Source: Sediminibacterium ginsengisoli (lineage in GTDB: Bacteria; Bacteroidota; Bacteroidia; Chitinophagales; Chitinophagaceae). From it: DNA of 64,000 bases. The DNA is taken from positions 248,001-312,000 of the forward strand of contig NZ_FUWH01000001.1 of assembly GCF_900167075.1 (NCBI RefSeq), in the 5' to 3' direction. A program made the translations under genes and the position numbers. This document shows positions 15,275 through 28,266 of the stretch, piece after piece. Below the pieces are notes generated by a model. The model saw nothing but the letters and a program-made list of their open reading frames with translations, was not told where the DNA came from and ran no database searches. The stretch's first letter is position 1; every line of letters begins with the position of its first letter.

Positions 15275-16564
15275 TTAATTTTCTGCCTGTAATACTTTAT
15301 TGATGGCCGTTGCTTTTAACAGGCACTCTTCGTATTCATTTTCCGCATCACTGTAGAATGTAATTCCGCCGCCCACGAGATAGGACAGGTAATGATCTGC
15401 TTCATTATACAGGATACTACGGATCACCACATTAAAGTCAAAATCCTTTTCAGGTGTTATATAACCTACCGCCCCGGAATAAATACCCCGTCGGGTACGC
15501 TCGTATTGTTCCGTAAGAAGCAGCACATTTTTTTTGGGAGCACCGGTCATGCTGCCCATCGGGAAAGTGGCCCGGAGGATTTCTGTAAAGCCCGTATGTT
15601 CTTCCAGCCGGCCAGTAATGGTAGAGATCATCTGGTGCACCTGCGGAAAGCTGTGAATGCTGAAAAGCTCCGATACGGCTACAGTTCCTTCGCGGCAGAT
15701 GCGGCTCAGGTCGTTGCGGACCAGGTCTACCACCATTACATTTTCGCTTTTGTCCTTCTCGCTCAGGCTGAGTGTTCTTGCCAGTTGCTGATCGGCCTCC
15801 TGATTGGTTGTATCGCGTTTTATTGTGCCTTTGATGGGTTGAGAAATAAGCAGGTCTCCTTTTTTCTGCAGGTAACGTTCCGGGCTCGCACATAAAAGGT
15901 AGCGATGCCGCTGCTTGTAAAAACAGGCAAAAGGGTTGGGTGAAACAGCGGTGAGAGACTGATACAATGCGGTGGGATCGACTCTTGCATTTTCTGCATA
16001 AAACTCCTGGCAAAAATTGATCTCATAACAATCTCCCCTCCGGATATGCTGCCTTAATTTTTCAATGGTGCCGGTGTATTGGTCTTTCCCGATCCGGGCC
16101 CTGATTTCCAGCTTGCCGTTGGGCTGTTCATTAAAGACTGGTGCAGTAATAAGTTCATTGTAGACCTGCTGCGGATCAGTAAATGACCGGATGGTGGCTT
16201 CACTACCGCTAAGTTGTACAATGGTTTCGGGCTGGAAAAAGAAAAGATCCGGGAAGCCGATAGGGTCGGGATGTGCGGATGAAAGGTTCCAGATCTCATT
16301 TTTCAGGTCATAGGAAATATGACCGAAGATCCAGTCGTTTCTGCCCTGCAGGTATTCGTCAAGGCCTGGCAGGCTTTGGCCGGAAGGCGGCTCATATACA
16401 GAAACGGCGCCTGCTGCGAGGATGCATTCTATGGAATGATGATCGGAATGGTACTGATGGTTATCCAGAAAAGAACAGATGTTGAACCGGCTACCCCAAT
16501 TCAACATCTGCTTTTTAAATTGTGCTGTATCTGCTACAGGAAAAATTCTTGTTTGTCTATTCAT
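15275..16564 (-). CDS. pabB: Aminodeoxychorismate synthase component I
   Basis: PabB converts chorismate to aminodeoxychorismate for folate synthesis, with ammonia from PabA (not in the window). The 429-residue chain carries the chorismate-binding signatures: CYEINFCQEF, PIKGTIKR with the essential Lys, MGSMTGAPK and GIYSGAVGYI. A related anthranilate or isochorismate synthase is less likely because of the PIKGT pattern and the length. It begins eight bases after the Asp-rich gene on the same strand, so the two form an operon. Confidence 0.88.
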   Translation of the reverse strand: MNRQTRIFPVADTAQFKKQMLNWGSRFNICSFLDNHQYHSDHHSIECILAAGAVSVYEPPSGQSLPGLDEYLQGRNDWIFGHISYDLKNEIWNLSSAHPDPIGFPDLFFFQPETIVQLSGSEATIRSFTDPQQVYNELITAPVFNEQPNGKLEIRARIGKDQYTGTIEKLRQHIRRGDCYEINFCQEFYAENARVDPTALYQSLTAVSPNPFACFYKQRHRYLLCASPERYLQKKGDLLISQPIKGTIKRDTTNQEADQQLARTLSLSEKDKSENVMVVDLVRNDLSRICREGTVAVSELFSIHSFPQVHQMISTITGRLEEHTGFTEILRATFPMGSMTGAPKKNVLLLTEQYERTRRGIYSGAVGYITPEKDFDFNVVIRSILYNEADHYLSYLVGGGITFYSDAENEYEECLLKATAINKVLQAEN

Positions 16565-16572
16565 CGGGATGA

Positions 16573-17025
16573 TTAAAAATCATCATCGTCATCATCAAAT
16601 CCGTCATTTTTATCGTTGAAAAGATCGAATTCTTTGAAGTCTTCATCTAATTTGAAGTCGTCATCTCCGTCATCGCCTTTTTTCTTGGCGCCGCTGCCGC
16701 CTGCTTTTTTGGTTTTGCTTTTGGGAATATCGAATTCATCGAAATCAGGATCCCAGCTATCCTCTTCTTCGGCCTTGCCCCAATCGTCTTCAGGCTCATC
16801 GAAGTCGTCTTCATCATCATCGTCATCATCGCCTTTCGCTTTTTTAGACGACGCTTTGGACGAGGTTTTGGATGGCTTTACATCCAGCTCTTCGTCATCT
16901 TCGAGATCATCATCATCGTCTTCCATTTGCTTTTTGCTTTTAGGAGACGGTTTCTCATCCGCTTTCTTAGCGGGTACTTTTTTCGGTGTGGAGGATTTAT
17001 TATCCTTATCAGATTTCGCTGCCAT
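16573..17025 (-). CDS. Low-complexity Asp-rich protein ending in six Asp and a Phe
   Basis: The function is unknown. The 150 residues have no hydrophobic segment. The first 35 residues are rich in Lys, Ser and Pro; after that come acidic blocks of Asp/Glu broken by Lys/Ser-rich linkers (near 55-65 and 100-115) and a few Trp/Phe. The chain closes with GF, six Asp and a terminal Phe. It is probably disordered, perhaps a nucleic-acid mimic or a scaffold for basic partners. An acidic tail ending in an aromatic residue recalls the tips of single-strand DNA-binding proteins. It precedes pabB by eight bases and follows purA by 89. Confidence 0.75.
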   Translation of the reverse strand: MAAKSDKDNKSSTPKKVPAKKADEKPSPKSKKQMEDDDDDLEDDEELDVKPSKTSSKASSKKAKGDDDDDDEDDFDEPEDDWGKAEEEDSWDPDFDEFDIPKSKTKKAGGSGAKKKGDDGDDDFKLDEDFKEFDLFNDKNDGFDDDDDDF

Positions 17026-17114
17026 ATTCCAATAAGATTTCTGCGTAAAATTTCAAAGCAAATTGCTATTAACCAAATATTTTTTTTCAACACAAATGCG
17101 ATGCCAGTTCCGGC

Positions 17115-20800
<3,686 letters not shown>

Positions 20801-20920
20801 ATCGATACGAAATTAAGAATAAGTAGTTAGTAATGGACAGGCAGGCAGCTGCGGATAGGAGCGGATATAAATTAACGGTCAAAATTCCATAACCGGCAGG
20901 TTCGCAGCTGTGAATCCCGT

Positions 20921-20928
20921 TAACTTTG
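20921..20928 (+). promoter_or_regulatory. ABC exporter promoter -7 box
   Basis: TAACTTTG fits TAnnTTTG and ends seven bases before the ATG. Transcription would begin at or next to the start codon, giving a leaderless or nearly leaderless message. Confidence 0.6.
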
Positions 20929-20935
20929 CCGTTCA

Positions 20936-22753
20936 ATGAGTGATACGCCCAAAAAAAAGGTTTTCGACTTCTCGCTGCTCGGCAGGATATTCCGGTTTGT
21001 AAGGCCATACAGGTCATTTTTCTATATCAGCCTGCTGCTGGCTGTAGTGATGGCACTGTTTGCGCCGGTGCGGCCATACCTGATCCAGCTGACGGTGCAC
21101 AAAGCCACAGGCAAGCCGGTTGATATCCCGGGCTGGCTCGATTTCCTGCTTTTCAGTACCGAACTGAATGATGCCACAAGGTTTATTATCGCTGTAACTA
21201 TTTTCCAGGTGATCTTTCTTTTCGTGGAAACGGCTGTCCGTTTTGTATTCACGTTCATTACGGCCTCCATGGGGCAGAGTGTGGTAAAAGACATGCGGAA
21301 TACGGTGTATAAGAAGATCCTGGGGTTAAACCTTGCGCAGTTTGACAAAACCCCGATCGGTACACTGACCACCCGCACCATCAACGATATAGAAAGTATC
21401 AACGATATTTTTTCAGACGGACTGATCCCTATCATAGCAGACCTGCTGACAATCGTGGCAACATTGGTGACGATGTTCTGGATGGACTGGAAGTTAACAC
21501 TGATCAGTCTTGCGCCGTTCCCGATCATGATCGCTGCAACGTATTATTTTAAAGAAAGCGTAAACAAAAGTTTTATACGCGTAAGGAATGCGGTAGCGGC
21601 CCTGAATGCATTTGTACAGGAACATATTACGGGAATGCAGGTGGTGCAGGCATTTGCGGCGGAAGACCGGGAAATGGACAAATTCAAAAAGATCAATTCC
21701 GAGCATCGCAATGCGAATATCAAAGCCATTTTTGCTTATTCCGTGTTTTTCCCGCTGGTGGAAGTGGTGCTGGCGCTGAGTACGGGTCTGCTGGTGTGGT
21801 GGATCGCCGACAGGTCGCTGGACGCGGGCCTGCTGGTGGCGTTCATTCTCTACCTGAATCAGATCTTCCGTCCTTTACGCGTGATCGCTGATAAGTTCAA
21901 CGTGCTGCAGATGGGTATGATTGCGGCAGAAAGGGTGTTTAAGGTGCTGGATAATACCGACGAGATGGCTCCGCAGCAGGATAACGCGTATGCACCGGAA
22001 ACGATCAGGGGCGAAATAGCGTTCGAAAAGGTCTGGTTTGCCTATACGGATGAAAATTATGTGCTGAAAAACATCGATTTTACGGTAAAAGCGGGAGAAA
22101 CGGTAGCGCTGGTAGGGCATACGGGTAGCGGAAAAACATCTATTATCAGCTTGCTGAACAGGTTATATCATATACAGAAAGGAGAAATCCGCCTGGATGG
22201 CGTGAATATAGAAGCGTACGATCTGGACCGGCTGCGCGGAAGTATAGGTGTGGTGCTGCAGGATGTATTTCTGTTTTCGGGTTCTGTAATCGATAATATA
22301 ACCCTGCGAAACCCGGCCATTACGCGGGAGCAGGTGATCCATGCGGCGAAAATGATCGGGGTGCACGATTTTATCATGCGGTTGCCGGGGAATTACGACT
22401 ATAACGTAATGGAGCGTGGAAATACGCTGAGCCTGGGGCAGCGGCAGCTTTTATCGTTCATCCGGGCCCTGTTATATGATCCGGCCGTACTGATCCTGGA
22501 TGAGGCCACTTCATCCATAGATACGGAAAGCGAGCAGCTGATCGAAAAAGCGATCGATACGCTGATCTCCGGGCGTACATCGATCGTGATTGCACACCGT
22601 TTATCTACGATCCGCAAGGCAGACAAGATCATTGTGCTGGATAAGGGCGAGATCCGGGAAGTGGGCAATCATGAAGAGTTGCTGCAGATGGGCGGCTTCT
22701 ATGCACGCCTGCACGAAATGCAGTTTGAGAAAAAGAACAGTCCGGCTGCCTGA
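20936..22753 (+). CDS. MsbA-like ABC exporter (fused membrane and ATPase domains)
   Basis: It is a half-transporter expected to dimerise in the inner membrane and export a lipid or hydrophobic compound. The 605 residues have six membrane helices in the first 330 residues, then an ATPase domain with Walker A GHTGSGKTS, the signature LSLGQRQ, Walker B LILDEATSSID and the His switch IAHRLS. The substrate cannot be told from sequence. It is transcribed alone, divergent from rel and followed after 158 bases by atpB. Confidence 0.92.
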   Translation: MSDTPKKKVFDFSLLGRIFRFVRPYRSFFYISLLLAVVMALFAPVRPYLIQLTVHKATGKPVDIPGWLDFLLFSTELNDATRFIIAVTIFQVIFLFVETAVRFVFTFITASMGQSVVKDMRNTVYKKILGLNLAQFDKTPIGTLTTRTINDIESINDIFSDGLIPIIADLLTIVATLVTMFWMDWKLTLISLAPFPIMIAATYYFKESVNKSFIRVRNAVAALNAFVQEHITGMQVVQAFAAEDREMDKFKKINSEHRNANIKAIFAYSVFFPLVEVVLALSTGLLVWWIADRSLDAGLLVAFILYLNQIFRPLRVIADKFNVLQMGMIAAERVFKVLDNTDEMAPQQDNAYAPETIRGEIAFEKVWFAYTDENYVLKNIDFTVKAGETVALVGHTGSGKTSIISLLNRLYHIQKGEIRLDGVNIEAYDLDRLRGSIGVVLQDVFLFSGSVIDNITLRNPAITREQVIHAAKMIGVHDFIMRLPGNYDYNVMERGNTLSLGQRQLLSFIRALLYDPAVLILDEATSSIDTESEQLIEKAIDTLISGRTSIVIAHRLSTIRKADKIIVLDKGEIREVGNHEELLQMGGFYARLHEMQFEKKNSPAA

Positions 22754-22815
22754 TCAGTGTTATTTATACACATCCCGCAGCTTTTTATGGCGGCAGGGCG
22801 GTGCTTCCTGCTGCA

Positions 22816-22857
22816 GAACCGGCAAACCTCAATTTTTTCTGATTATTCCGCCGGTTC
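22816..22857. repeat. Inverted repeat between the ABC exporter and atpB
   Basis: GAACCGGC (22816-22823) and GCCGGTTC (22850-22857) are perfect 8-base arms around a 26-base A/T-rich spacer. It lies 27 bases before the atpB -7 box and 63 bases after the exporter stop. It could be a weak terminator or a regulator site for the ATP synthase operon. Confidence 0.45.
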
Positions 22858-22883
22858 AAAGTCATTTTTCACCGTCACACCCT

Positions 22884-22891
22884 TATCTTTG
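22884..22891 (+). promoter_or_regulatory. atp operon promoter -7 box
   Basis: TATCTTTG fits TAnnTTTG, 20 bases before the atpB ATG. It is the only such box seen upstream of the five atp genes. Confidence 0.65.
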
Positions 22892-22911
22892 CCGCAAATT
22901 TCGAGACAGGT

Positions 22912-24060
22912 ATGGCCCGCAGAAGTGTACAATCTTTACTGGTAGCGACTTTCAGCCTTTTTTTGGCCACTTTTTCTACTGCAACATATGCGCAGCATGA
23001 TACTGCCCAACATGAAGCAACAGCAGAAGTGAGCAGCCATGAGAAGAAAGAAGGCGAATTCAATGTAACGGAAACCATCCTTGAGCACCTTAAGGATGAT
23101 CACAGCTGGCATTTATGGGGTCATACATCCCTGCCTTTGCCGGTGATCCTTTATTCAGATAAAGGTCTGGAAGTCTTTTCTTCAGCCAACCTGGTAGATG
23201 AGCACCATGCACCGGCTGTTTACAACGGTAATTATGCTTATAAGACCATTGAAGGCAAGATCAGGGTTGTAAATCCTGACGGAGCGGTGAATACCGAATT
23301 GTCTGCGAAAGTCTGGGATTTCTCCATTACTAAGAACGTAGCATCTTTATTGCTTACTGTAACGATCCTGCTGCTGATCTTCCTGAGTGTGGCATCGGCA
23401 TACAGGAAAACTGGTGTAAAAACGGCGCCTAAAGGATTGCAGTCGCTGATGGAACCGATCATTCTTTTTGTACGTGATGAAGTAGCGAAGCCGAATATCG
23501 GCCATCGTTATGCGAAATACATGCCATTCCTGTTAACCGTGTTCTTCCTGATCCTGATCAATAACTTTCTGGGTCTGGTACCGTTCTTCCCCGGTGGAGC
23601 GAACGTGAGCGGAAACATTGCGTTTACCATGACGCTGGCAGTATTTGTATTTCTGCTGGTGAATTTCAGCGGAAACAAAACTTACTGGGAACATATTTTC
23701 TGGATGCCGGGAATGCACTGGAGCATGAAGCTGTTCCTTGCGCCGATTGAGCTGGTAGGCATCTTTACCAAGCCGATCTCGCTGATGATCCGGTTGTTTG
23801 CGAATATCACGGCGGGTCACATCCTGGTATTGAGCCTGGTGTGCCTGATCTTTATCTTTAAAACGGTATATGCGTCAGTGGTGGCGGTACCATTCGTGGT
23901 ATTTATCAGTGTGATCGAGTTGCTGGTTGCATTCCTGCAGGCATATATCTTTACAATGCTGGCGGCGATGTATATCGGAATGGCAACAGAAGAGCATCAT
24001 CATGAGGGAGATCATGAGCCGCATTACAACGAGACAGACTTAGAAAAAGTACATCATTAA
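22912..24060 (+). CDS. atpB: ATP synthase F0 subunit a
   Basis: Subunit a forms the proton half-channels of F0. The 382 residues are much longer than the roughly 250-270 usual in Proteobacteria. The excess is an N-terminal signal-peptide-like segment (MARRSVQSLLVATFSLFL to TYAQ) followed by about 100 polar, His- and Glu-rich residues predicted outside. The membrane part starts near residue 150, and the essential Arg lies in SLMIRLFANITAGH. The C-terminus is a His-rich tail. Such extended a subunits are known in Bacteroidota. It heads atpB-E-F-H-A; no atpI precedes it. Confidence 0.95.
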   Translation: MARRSVQSLLVATFSLFLATFSTATYAQHDTAQHEATAEVSSHEKKEGEFNVTETILEHLKDDHSWHLWGHTSLPLPVILYSDKGLEVFSSANLVDEHHAPAVYNGNYAYKTIEGKIRVVNPDGAVNTELSAKVWDFSITKNVASLLLTVTILLLIFLSVASAYRKTGVKTAPKGLQSLMEPIILFVRDEVAKPNIGHRYAKYMPFLLTVFFLILINNFLGLVPFFPGGANVSGNIAFTMTLAVFVFLLVNFSGNKTYWEHIFWMPGMHWSMKLFLAPIELVGIFTKPISLMIRLFANITAGHILVLSLVCLIFIFKTVYASVVAVPFVVFISVIELLVAFLQAYIFTMLAAMYIGMATEEHHHEGDHEPHYNETDLEKVHH

Positions 24061-24080
24061 TCATAACTTTTTTTCAATAA

Positions 24081-24311
<231 letters not shown>

Positions 24312-24325
24312 TCCGCAAAAACATT

Positions 24326-24360
24326 ATACAGGTCCGAAGCAAAGGGCGGAGGACCTGTAT
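24326..24360 (+). other. Intercistronic hairpin between atpE and atpF
   Basis: ATACAGGTCC (24326-24335) pairs perfectly with GGACCTGTAT (24351-24360) around a 15-base loop. Only a short TTTT follows six bases on, so it is a poor full terminator. A role in attenuation, or as a barrier that stabilises the atpE end of the transcript, fits the high copy number of subunit c. Confidence 0.6.
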
Positions 24361-24395
24361 GATCTTTTCAAATTCAAGTTACACAAACGTTATTT

Positions 24396-24905
24396 ATGTT
24401 ATTAGAGATAAATCCTTTGGTATTGCCTGATATCGGGCTTGTTTTCTGGAGCACCATCGCATTCCTGGTATTGCTGTTTGTATTGGGCAAATTTGCCTGG
24501 AAGCCAATCATGAAGGCGATCAATGAGCGTGAGAAAGGTATTGAAGATGCGCTGGCAAAGGCAGACAGGGTAAAAGCTGAAATGGTAGCCCTGCAGAGTG
24601 AAAACGAGGCCATGCTGGCCAAAGCCCGTGAAGAAAGGGCAATCCTGCTGAAAGAAGCAAAGGAAACTTCGGATAAAATACTGGCTGAAGCGAAAGATAA
24701 AGCCAAAGCTGAATATGACAGGATCGTTGCAGATGCACAGCTTGCCATTACACAGCAGAAAAATGCGGCATTGACCGATGTGAAGAACCAGGTAGGTGCG
24801 CTGGTGGTAGACGTGGCGGAGAAGGTTTTACGCCGTGAACTGGCCAACAAGGCAGACCAGGAAAACTATATCAGCGAGCTGACCAAAGATGTTAAGCTGA
24901 ACTAA
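24396..24905 (+). CDS. atpF: ATP synthase F0 subunit b
   Basis: Subunit b is the peripheral stalk that holds F1 against rotation. The 169 residues start with a membrane helix (about 12-33, IGLVFWSTIAFLVLLFVL), then the KFAWKPIMKAINEREKGIEDAL block and a long Ala/Lys/Glu helix. Only one b-type gene is present, as expected for a homodimeric stalk. It is 44 bases ahead of atpH. Confidence 0.95.
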   Translation: MLLEINPLVLPDIGLVFWSTIAFLVLLFVLGKFAWKPIMKAINEREKGIEDALAKADRVKAEMVALQSENEAMLAKAREERAILLKEAKETSDKILAEAKDKAKAEYDRIVADAQLAITQQKNAALTDVKNQVGALVVDVAEKVLRRELANKADQENYISELTKDVKLN

Positions 24906-24948
24906 TCTCAGCAGAAAAAATTCTTAATTTCTAATTCGTTCTCCAATC

Positions 24949-25512
24949 ATGCCAAACCCACGTTTAGCTGACAGATATGCCAAGAGCCTGGTAGACCTTG
25001 CCAGGGAAAAAGACCAGCTGGAAGTAGTGCATACCGATATGCAGTATGTAGTGGCATTATGTAATGCAAGCGCAGAGCTTGTATCACTGCTGCGTAGCCC
25101 GATCATCAAGGCAGATCAGAAAATGGCGATCCTGGATGCGCTGATCAAAGGAAAAGTAGGCGAACTCACTGCGGCGTTTATCCGCCTGCTGGTGCAGAAA
25201 GGCCGCGAATACGACCTGCCGGAAATGGCAACAGCCTTTATCAACCAGTATAACAGCATCAACGGAATCCATAAAGTATTGCTGACAACAGCCGTACCTG
25301 TAACCGATGAGATCCGTAATGCCATCACCGACAGGCTGAAAAAAGAGAAAGGACTGGAAAAAATACAGCTGGATACAAAAACAGATGAAAGCCTGATCGG
25401 CGGATTTGTGCTTGAATTCAACAACAACCTGGTAGATGCCAGTATACTGCGTGATCTGAACGATATCCGCAAGCAATTCAGCCAGAATCACTATGTACAA
25501 TCAATACGATAA
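24949..25512 (+). CDS. atpH: ATP synthase F1 subunit delta
   Basis: Delta links the peripheral stalk to the top of the F1 alpha ring. The 187 residues begin with the typical RLADRYAKSLVDLA helix; the C-terminal block LIGGFVLEFNNNLVDASI carries the conserved Gly-Gly pattern of the family. It lies between atpF and atpA with short gaps (43 and 31 bases), so it is clearly in the operon. Confidence 0.95.
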   Translation: MPNPRLADRYAKSLVDLAREKDQLEVVHTDMQYVVALCNASAELVSLLRSPIIKADQKMAILDALIKGKVGELTAAFIRLLVQKGREYDLPEMATAFINQYNSINGIHKVLLTTAVPVTDEIRNAITDRLKKEKGLEKIQLDTKTDESLIGGFVLEFNNNLVDASILRDLNDIRKQFSQNHYVQSIR

Positions 25513-25543
25513 TCAATAAACCCTAATTTTTAAATACATAATC

Positions 25544-27121
25544 ATGGTGGACATTAAACCTGATGAGATATCAGCGATACTGAGGCAGCAACTCAGCAAT
25601 TTCAATGCTTCTGCTGACCTGGAAGAGGTTGGTACCGTATTGCAGGTGGGTGACGGTATTGCCCGCGTTTACGGCCTGAACGGCGTAAGAAGTGGTGAAC
25701 TGGTAGAATTTGAAAATGGTGTAAAAGCCATTGCGCTTAACCTGGAAGAAGATAATGTGGGTGTGGTATTGATGGGTGAGAGCGGAGATATTAAAGAAGG
25801 CGCCAAAGTAAAACGTACCGGCAAGATCGCTTCCATTAAAGCGGGAGAAGGTGTTGTAGGACGTGTAATCAATACACTGGGTGAACCAATCGATGGTAAA
25901 GGCCCTATCACCGGAGAACTGTACGAAATGCCGCTGGAGCGTAAAGCACCGGGCGTTATCTACCGCGAGCCGGTTAAAGAACCACTGCAAACCGGTATCA
26001 AAGCCATCGACGCGATGATCCCTGTGGGCCGTGGCCAGCGTGAGCTGGTGATCGGTGACCGTCAGACCGGTAAGACCGCGATTTGTATCGACACCATCAT
26101 CAACCAGAAAGAATTCTACGATGCAGGAAAACCTGTATACTGTATATATGTGGCAGTGGGCCAGAAAGCGTCTACCGTTGCAGGTGTGATGAAAACCCTG
26201 ACCGACAATGGCGCGATGGCATATACTACCATCGTATCAGCATCAGCTTCAGATCCGGCTCCGCTGCAGTTCTACGCACCATTTGCGGGCGCAGCGATCG
26301 GGGAGTACTTCCGCGATACCGGCCGTCCTGCACTGATCATTTATGATGACCTGTCGAAGCAGGCCGTAGCATACCGTGAGGTATCACTGCTGCTGAGAAG
26401 GCCTCCGGGACGTGAAGCATATCCTGGTGACGTATTCTACCTGCACAGCCGTCTGCTGGAAAGGGCTGCAAAAGTGATCAACAACGATGCTGTTGCGAAG
26501 AATATGAATGACCTGCCTGATTCTATCAAACACCTGGTAAAAGGTGGCGGTTCACTCACTGCACTCCCGATCATTGAAACACAGGCTGGTGACGTATCAG
26601 CTTATATCCCAACCAACGTGATCTCGATCACCGACGGTCAGATCTTCCTGGAAGGTAACCTGTTCAACGCAGGTATCCGTCCGGCGATCAACGTAGGTAT
26701 CTCTGTAAGCCGTGTGGGTGGTAACGCGCAGATCAAATCCATGAAAAAAGTATCGGGTACCCTGAAACTCGACCAGGCCCTTTACCGTGAGCTGGAAGCG
26801 TTCTCGAAATTCGGTGGCGACCTCGATGCTGCAACCAAATCAGTAATTGATAAAGGTGCACGTAACGTGGAAATCCTGAAGCAACCACAGTACACTCCGT
26901 TCAGCGTTGAAAAACAGGTAGCGATCATCTATCTCGGAACCCAGGGTCTGCTCCGCGAAGTAGCCGTGAAGAACGTGAAAGAATTCGAATCACACTTCCT
27001 GATGGAAATGGAGAACAAACTGCCGGATGTTCTGGCTGAGTTCAAGAAAGGTAACCTGCCTGATGACGGTGTTAAGAAAATGACCGACCTGGCCAAGAGC
27101 CTGGTTCCTCAATACAAATAA
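25544..27121 (+). CDS. atpA: ATP synthase F1 subunit alpha
   Basis: Alpha is the non-catalytic nucleotide-binding subunit of F1. The 525 residues carry Walker A GDRQTGKT at 171-178, the VGQKAST block and the Ser-Arg region [12 protein letters not shown] near 383-394 that supplies the arginine finger. The length is normal. It is the last atp gene: a strong terminator follows within 22 bases, and neither atpG nor atpD-atpC appears anywhere in the window, although atpG usually follows atpA directly. Confidence 0.98.
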   Translation: MVDIKPDEISAILRQQLSNFNASADLEEVGTVLQVGDGIARVYGLNGVRSGELVEFENGVKAIALNLEEDNVGVVLMGESGDIKEGAKVKRTGKIASIKAGEGVVGRVINTLGEPIDGKGPITGELYEMPLERKAPGVIYREPVKEPLQTGIKAIDAMIPVGRGQRELVIGDRQTGKTAICIDTIINQKEFYDAGKPVYCIYVAVGQKASTVAGVMKTLTDNGAMAYTTIVSASASDPAPLQFYAPFAGAAIGEYFRDTGRPALIIYDDLSKQAVAYREVSLLLRRPPGREAYPGDVFYLHSRLLERAAKVINNDAVAKNMNDLPDSIKHLVKGGGSLTALPIIETQAGDVSAYIPTNVISITDGQIFLEGNLFNAGIRPAINVGISVSRVGGNAQIKSMKKVSGTLKLDQALYRELEAFSKFGGDLDAATKSVIDKGARNVEILKQPQYTPFSVEKQVAIIYLGTQGLLREVAVKNVKEFESHFLMEMENKLPDVLAEFKKGNLPDDGVKKMTDLAKSLVPQYK

Positions 27122-27142
27122 GCAACGCTTATATAAAATATC

Positions 27143-27172
27143 AAGCGCCGGATCTGATCCGGCGCTTTTTTA
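27143..27172 (+). terminator. Terminator of the atp operon
   Basis: AAGCGCCGGAT (27143-27153) pairs with ATCCGGCGCTT (27157-27167) around a three-base loop, followed by a T-run. This strong hairpin ends transcription right after atpA. Confidence 0.92.
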
Positions 27173-27188
27173 TTGTACAGAACTGAGA

Positions 27189-28262
27189 TCACCTGGTTAC
27201 AGGAGCTGGTAAATCTCCGTATTTATTCTGCAGTAAAAGCACATCATTTTTTTTCGACAGGTCAAAACTTTCAATCCGTTCACCGGTAAAATACAGTTCA
27301 ACAATGGTTGTCTTTTTTTTCCAATAGATGAGTAAGAGGTCGGTATGTGCAGTGAAGAATTTTTTGCGTTCCGCATCCATGCGATCGTCCCTGTGCAGGA
27401 TTACCCTGTAATTAAACGGAGGACTGGCAGCCGGAAGTTGCTGAAACAAAAATACCAGTGCTGTTACAGGCAGCAATAACCACATACGATGTCTGTTATT
27501 GTTATATGGTTTGTTCATCATACTTATACGCTGTTTTAAGGGAATGCTATGTAAGGAGTTTGCAAAAGCAAAAGACTTTCCCTGCAGGGCGCCAAGTAAT
27601 AAATACTGGTACTCCTTTTTGTTGTAACCGCTGTTGATCACTTCCCGGTCTGCAATAAATTCGAGATTAGTTCTTATCGCATTCCGTGTGAACCAGGCAA
27701 AAGGATTGATCCAGTTTATAATAATCAATATTTCGGCAAATAATATATCCAGTGTATGCCATTGACCTGCGTGTGCCATTTCATGGCGGAGTACAGCAGC
27801 TGGTATATCCTGCAGCCCGCCTGGTATATATACAGAACGTCCGATGCTGAAAGCCTCAGTGCCCTTGGATAAACGATAGATACTGATGCCGTCTTTATCA
27901 GCGATCCATTCCGCTGAGTTTCTGAATACCAGGTAGGAGATCCATTGTAATAACAATCTTAACAACAGCAAGGCACTTACCAGCAGGTATACCCAAAAGA
28001 TAACCCGCAGGGGCAGACTTTGTTGCGGAGAGGGTAAGTTTTTCAGTAATGCCTGCTTTGCAGGAGTAATGGTTTTGTAAAACACACCGGTAATGCTGCC
28101 GGAACCAGGCAATGATAAAGGGAACAGAAACGGAAGCAATAAAACAACGGGATATAATAAGAGGAAGAACCGGTTGAATGTATACCATGTTGTTTTCCGT
28201 AGTAATAGGAAGTAAAAACTGAAAGATATCGCCAACGCAAGATTGAAGAAATAAACTGTCAT
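27189..28262 (-). CDS. BlaR1-like M56 membrane metallopeptidase
   Basis: M56 proteins sense a signal and trigger inactivation of a partner BlaI repressor. The 357 residues show about four membrane segments (near 3-22, 30-50, 85-110, 175-190), the zinc motif HEMAH at 160-164 and the downstream ADREV. After the last membrane helix comes a short soluble tail (from about 275); there is no penicillin-binding sensor domain as in staphylococcal BlaR1, so the signal is unknown. It is the last gene of a three-gene operon, four bases after the TlpA-like gene, with the BlaI-type repressor first. Confidence 0.9.
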   Translation of the reverse strand: MTVYFFNLALAISFSFYFLLLRKTTWYTFNRFFLLLYPVVLLLPFLFPLSLPGSGSITGVFYKTITPAKQALLKNLPSPQQSLPLRVIFWVYLLVSALLLLRLLLQWISYLVFRNSAEWIADKDGISIYRLSKGTEAFSIGRSVYIPGGLQDIPAAVLRHEMAHAGQWHTLDILFAEILIIINWINPFAWFTRNAIRTNLEFIADREVINSGYNKKEYQYLLLGALQGKSFAFANSLHSIPLKQRISMMNKPYNNNRHRMWLLLPVTALVFLFQQLPAASPPFNYRVILHRDDRMDAERKKFFTAHTDLLLIYWKKKTTIVELYFTGERIESFDLSKKNDVLLLQNKYGDLPAPVTR

Positions 28263-28266
28263 GTAG

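Noticed and set aside
16616..17035. A Ser-rich 139-codon open frame on the plus strand
   Set aside because: It is the mirror of the Asp codons of the acidic protein (GAT/GAC read as ATC/TCA/CGT shifted frames).
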